6,516 bases of DNA, taken from NCBI GenBank assembly GCA_016781705.1, contig JADDPV010000032.1, positions 1-6,516 of the forward strand, read 5' to 3'. This document shows, piece after piece, positions 5,783 through 6,516 of the stretch; the stretch's first letter is position 1; every line of letters begins with the position of its first letter. Origin of the DNA: Rubrobacter sp. GTDB lineage: Bacteria; Actinomycetota; Rubrobacteria; Rubrobacterales; Rubrobacteraceae. The position numbers and the translations under genes are program-made. The notes beneath the pieces are model-generated. The model was given only the letters and a program-made list of their open reading frames with translations. It searched no databases and had not been told where the DNA came from.

Positions 5783-5910
5783 TCCGCCGGCTCTTTCGAG
5801 TAGATGCCGTAGTCCTTGACCTCGTACCCCTTCTCTTCGAGGTGCTCGACGAGTGCCTGCTCCGACTCGAAGGTCGCCTCGTCAGCGCCGATATCGATAG
5901 GGTTCGCCAC
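5750..5910 (-). pseudogene. RpiB/LacAB-type sugar-phosphate isomerase, broken 5' remnant
   Basis: From a GTG at 5910, with a strong GGGGAGGT site six bases upstream, the minus strand encodes 43 residues ending in TAG (5781-5779). They match the N-terminus of ribose-5-phosphate isomerase B and related enzymes: IDIGADEATFES, then ALVEHLEEKGYEVKDYGIYS and KEPAD. Just past the TAG the same frame continues PDVAVEVSEA, so the stop has replaced the Tyr of the family DYPD motif. Homology ends at about 5750, where the MFS relic begins in the opposite direction. A full protein has about 145-150 residues. The usual DHAG substrate-site motif is DEAT here, so the His is also lost. It follows the FGGY kinase by 62 bp in the same direction, an order that fits pentose or tetritol phosphate metabolism. 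A 43-residue peptide could still be made. Confidence 0.8.
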
Positions 5911-5945
5911 GCGAAGACCTCCCCTTCGCTTACACCCCAGGTTTT

Positions 5946-5970
5946 ACTACGCGCCCCGCTCCCGCGTAGT
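5946..5970. repeat. Perfect hairpin between the FGGY kinase and the rpiB relic
   Basis: ACTACGCG (5946-5953), a 9-base loop, then CGCGTAGT (5963-5970) form a perfect 8-bp stem. It lies directly after the TGA of the FGGY kinase. On the minus strand the stem is followed by AAAAC rather than a T-run, and on the plus strand by CCTC, so it is not a standard intrinsic terminator. It may mark a processing or mRNA-stabilising site between two operon genes, or an operator. Confidence 0.5.
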
Positions 5971-5972
5971 CC

Positions 5973-6516
5973 TCATTTCAGGGCGCCCGTGAGCTTGGGG
6001 AAGAGCGGACGCAAGCTCGGGTAGAGCTCCTTGTAGACATCGTAGAGACGATCGTAGCGGGCGGCGCGTTTCTCGTCGGGCTCGAAGCGGGCGCCGCCGG
6101 CGCCGCTCATCGCCTCGGCCGCCTCCTTGATACCACCGTGCATCCCGCAAGCCGCCGCCGCGAGCATCCCGGAGCCGAGGCAGGTGCTCTCGATCTCCTG
6201 TGCCACCGAGACGGGGCGCCGCATGACGTCCGCCAGGAGGATCTGGCACCACGGCGAACTGCGCGACCCGCCGCCGAGGGCGATGACGTGCTCGACGGGC
6301 TTCTCCAGCCCCGACTCCGCGCCGGTGGTCGTCATCAGGCGCTGCTCAAAGGCGATGCCTTCGAGGATGGCGCGGTAGGCGTGGGCCTTGCCGTGAGCGC
6401 CGATCCAGCCGACCATTATGCCGCGTGCGTTGAGGTCCCAGTACGGCGTGAGCGCGTTGTTCCAGCACGACACCGCGAGCAGCCCTCCGGAGCCCGGCTC
6501 GAGCCGCGCGGCGGTC
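5973..6516 (-). CDS. FGGY-family carbohydrate kinase, C-terminal part (5' end beyond window)
   Basis: About 181 codons of the C-terminal actin-like domain are present, ending in TGA at 5975-5973; the frame is open to the right edge. Visible family features are EPGSGGLLAV, TPYWDLNARGIMVGWIGAHG, the helix AYRAILEGIAFEQRL, and the adenosine-binding loop VIALGGGSRSSPWCQILADV-like segment (reads IALGGGSRSSPWCQILLADV). They are followed by RPVSV and the ESTCLGSGMLAAAACG helix. This domain binds ATP, and the family phosphorylates sugars and polyols such as xylulose, gluconate, glycerol or erythritol. The segment before TPYWD reads SCWNNAL instead of the usual PYLxGER, so it belongs to a less usual subgroup and I do not assign a substrate. 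The adjoining rpiB relic suggests a pentose or four-carbon polyol. The 3' end looks intact. Confidence 0.9.
   Translation of the reverse strand, partial: TAARLEPGSGGLLAVSCWNNALTPYWDLNARGIMVGWIGAHGKAHAYRAILEGIAFEQRLMTTTGAESGLEKPVEHVIALGGGSRSSPWCQILLADVMRRPVSVAQEIESTCLGSGMLAAAACGMHGGIKEAAEAMSGAGGARFEPDEKRAARYDRLYDVYKELYPSLRPLFPKLTGALK

Noticed and set aside
5946..5970. Intrinsic terminator after the FGGY kinase
   Set aside because: The stem is perfect but is followed by AAAAC on the transcribed strand and not by a T-run, so it was listed as an inverted repeat only.
5842..6024. Plus-strand ORF of 60 codons over the rpiB relic and FGGY 3' end
   Set aside because: It is antisense to two recognisable sequences, has no motif, and spans the intergenic hairpin.

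Overview
The window is high-GC bacterial DNA with dense genes, very short intergenic gaps, and several GTG and TTG starts preceded by GGAGG-type ribosome sites. This style suggests a high-GC actinobacterium. Rubrobacter or a relative is my best guess, from protein style only; no marker gene in the window proves it.

Left part (1-1691, minus strand): two small multi-pass membrane proteins of unknown function lie in tandem, one running off the left edge. Upstream of them is a PAP2-like membrane phosphatase gene. The PAP2-like gene is divergent from the plus-strand Nif3-family gene (1721-2806), with only 29 bp between the start codons. A TAAAAT hexamer 8 bp before the PAP2 ATG, with no Shine-Dalgarno site, suggests a leaderless transcript.

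Middle part (2787-5553, minus strand): a hexose operon reads manA (type I mannose-6-phosphate isomerase), then a PfkB-family sugar kinase (probably fructokinase), then a RimJ/RimL-type GNAT acetyltransferase. Gaps are 28 and 16 bp, and the last gene overlaps the 3' end of the Nif3 gene tail to tail by 20 bp. ManA and a fructokinase would both feed fructose 6-phosphate into glycolysis. A good sigma70-like promoter (TTGACG, 17 bp, TAGCAT) lies about 115-145 bp upstream of manA. Between the two sits what looks like the last codons of a sugar kinase of the ROK type.

Right part (5411-5972) is the most informative region: a graveyard of carbohydrate genes. It holds the start of an MFS sugar porter (plus strand, good ribosome site, through the TM1 GYDTGVISGA motif). 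This abuts, tail to tail at about 5749/5750, the start of an RpiB/LacAB-type sugar-phosphate isomerase (minus strand, good ribosome site). Both genes lost their 3' ends at the same point, as expected from one deletion between two convergent genes. The rpiB relic also has a TAG codon at the conserved Tyr of its DYPD motif. The C-terminal part of an FGGY sugar kinase (5973 to the right edge) lies directly upstream of the rpiB relic in the same direction. The region was therefore once a pentose or polyol uptake and catabolism locus and is now broken.

I found no RNA genes, CRISPR array, transposase or phage gene. I do not see a convincing new biological system. The deletion scar and the leaderless divergent promoter are the main points of interest.
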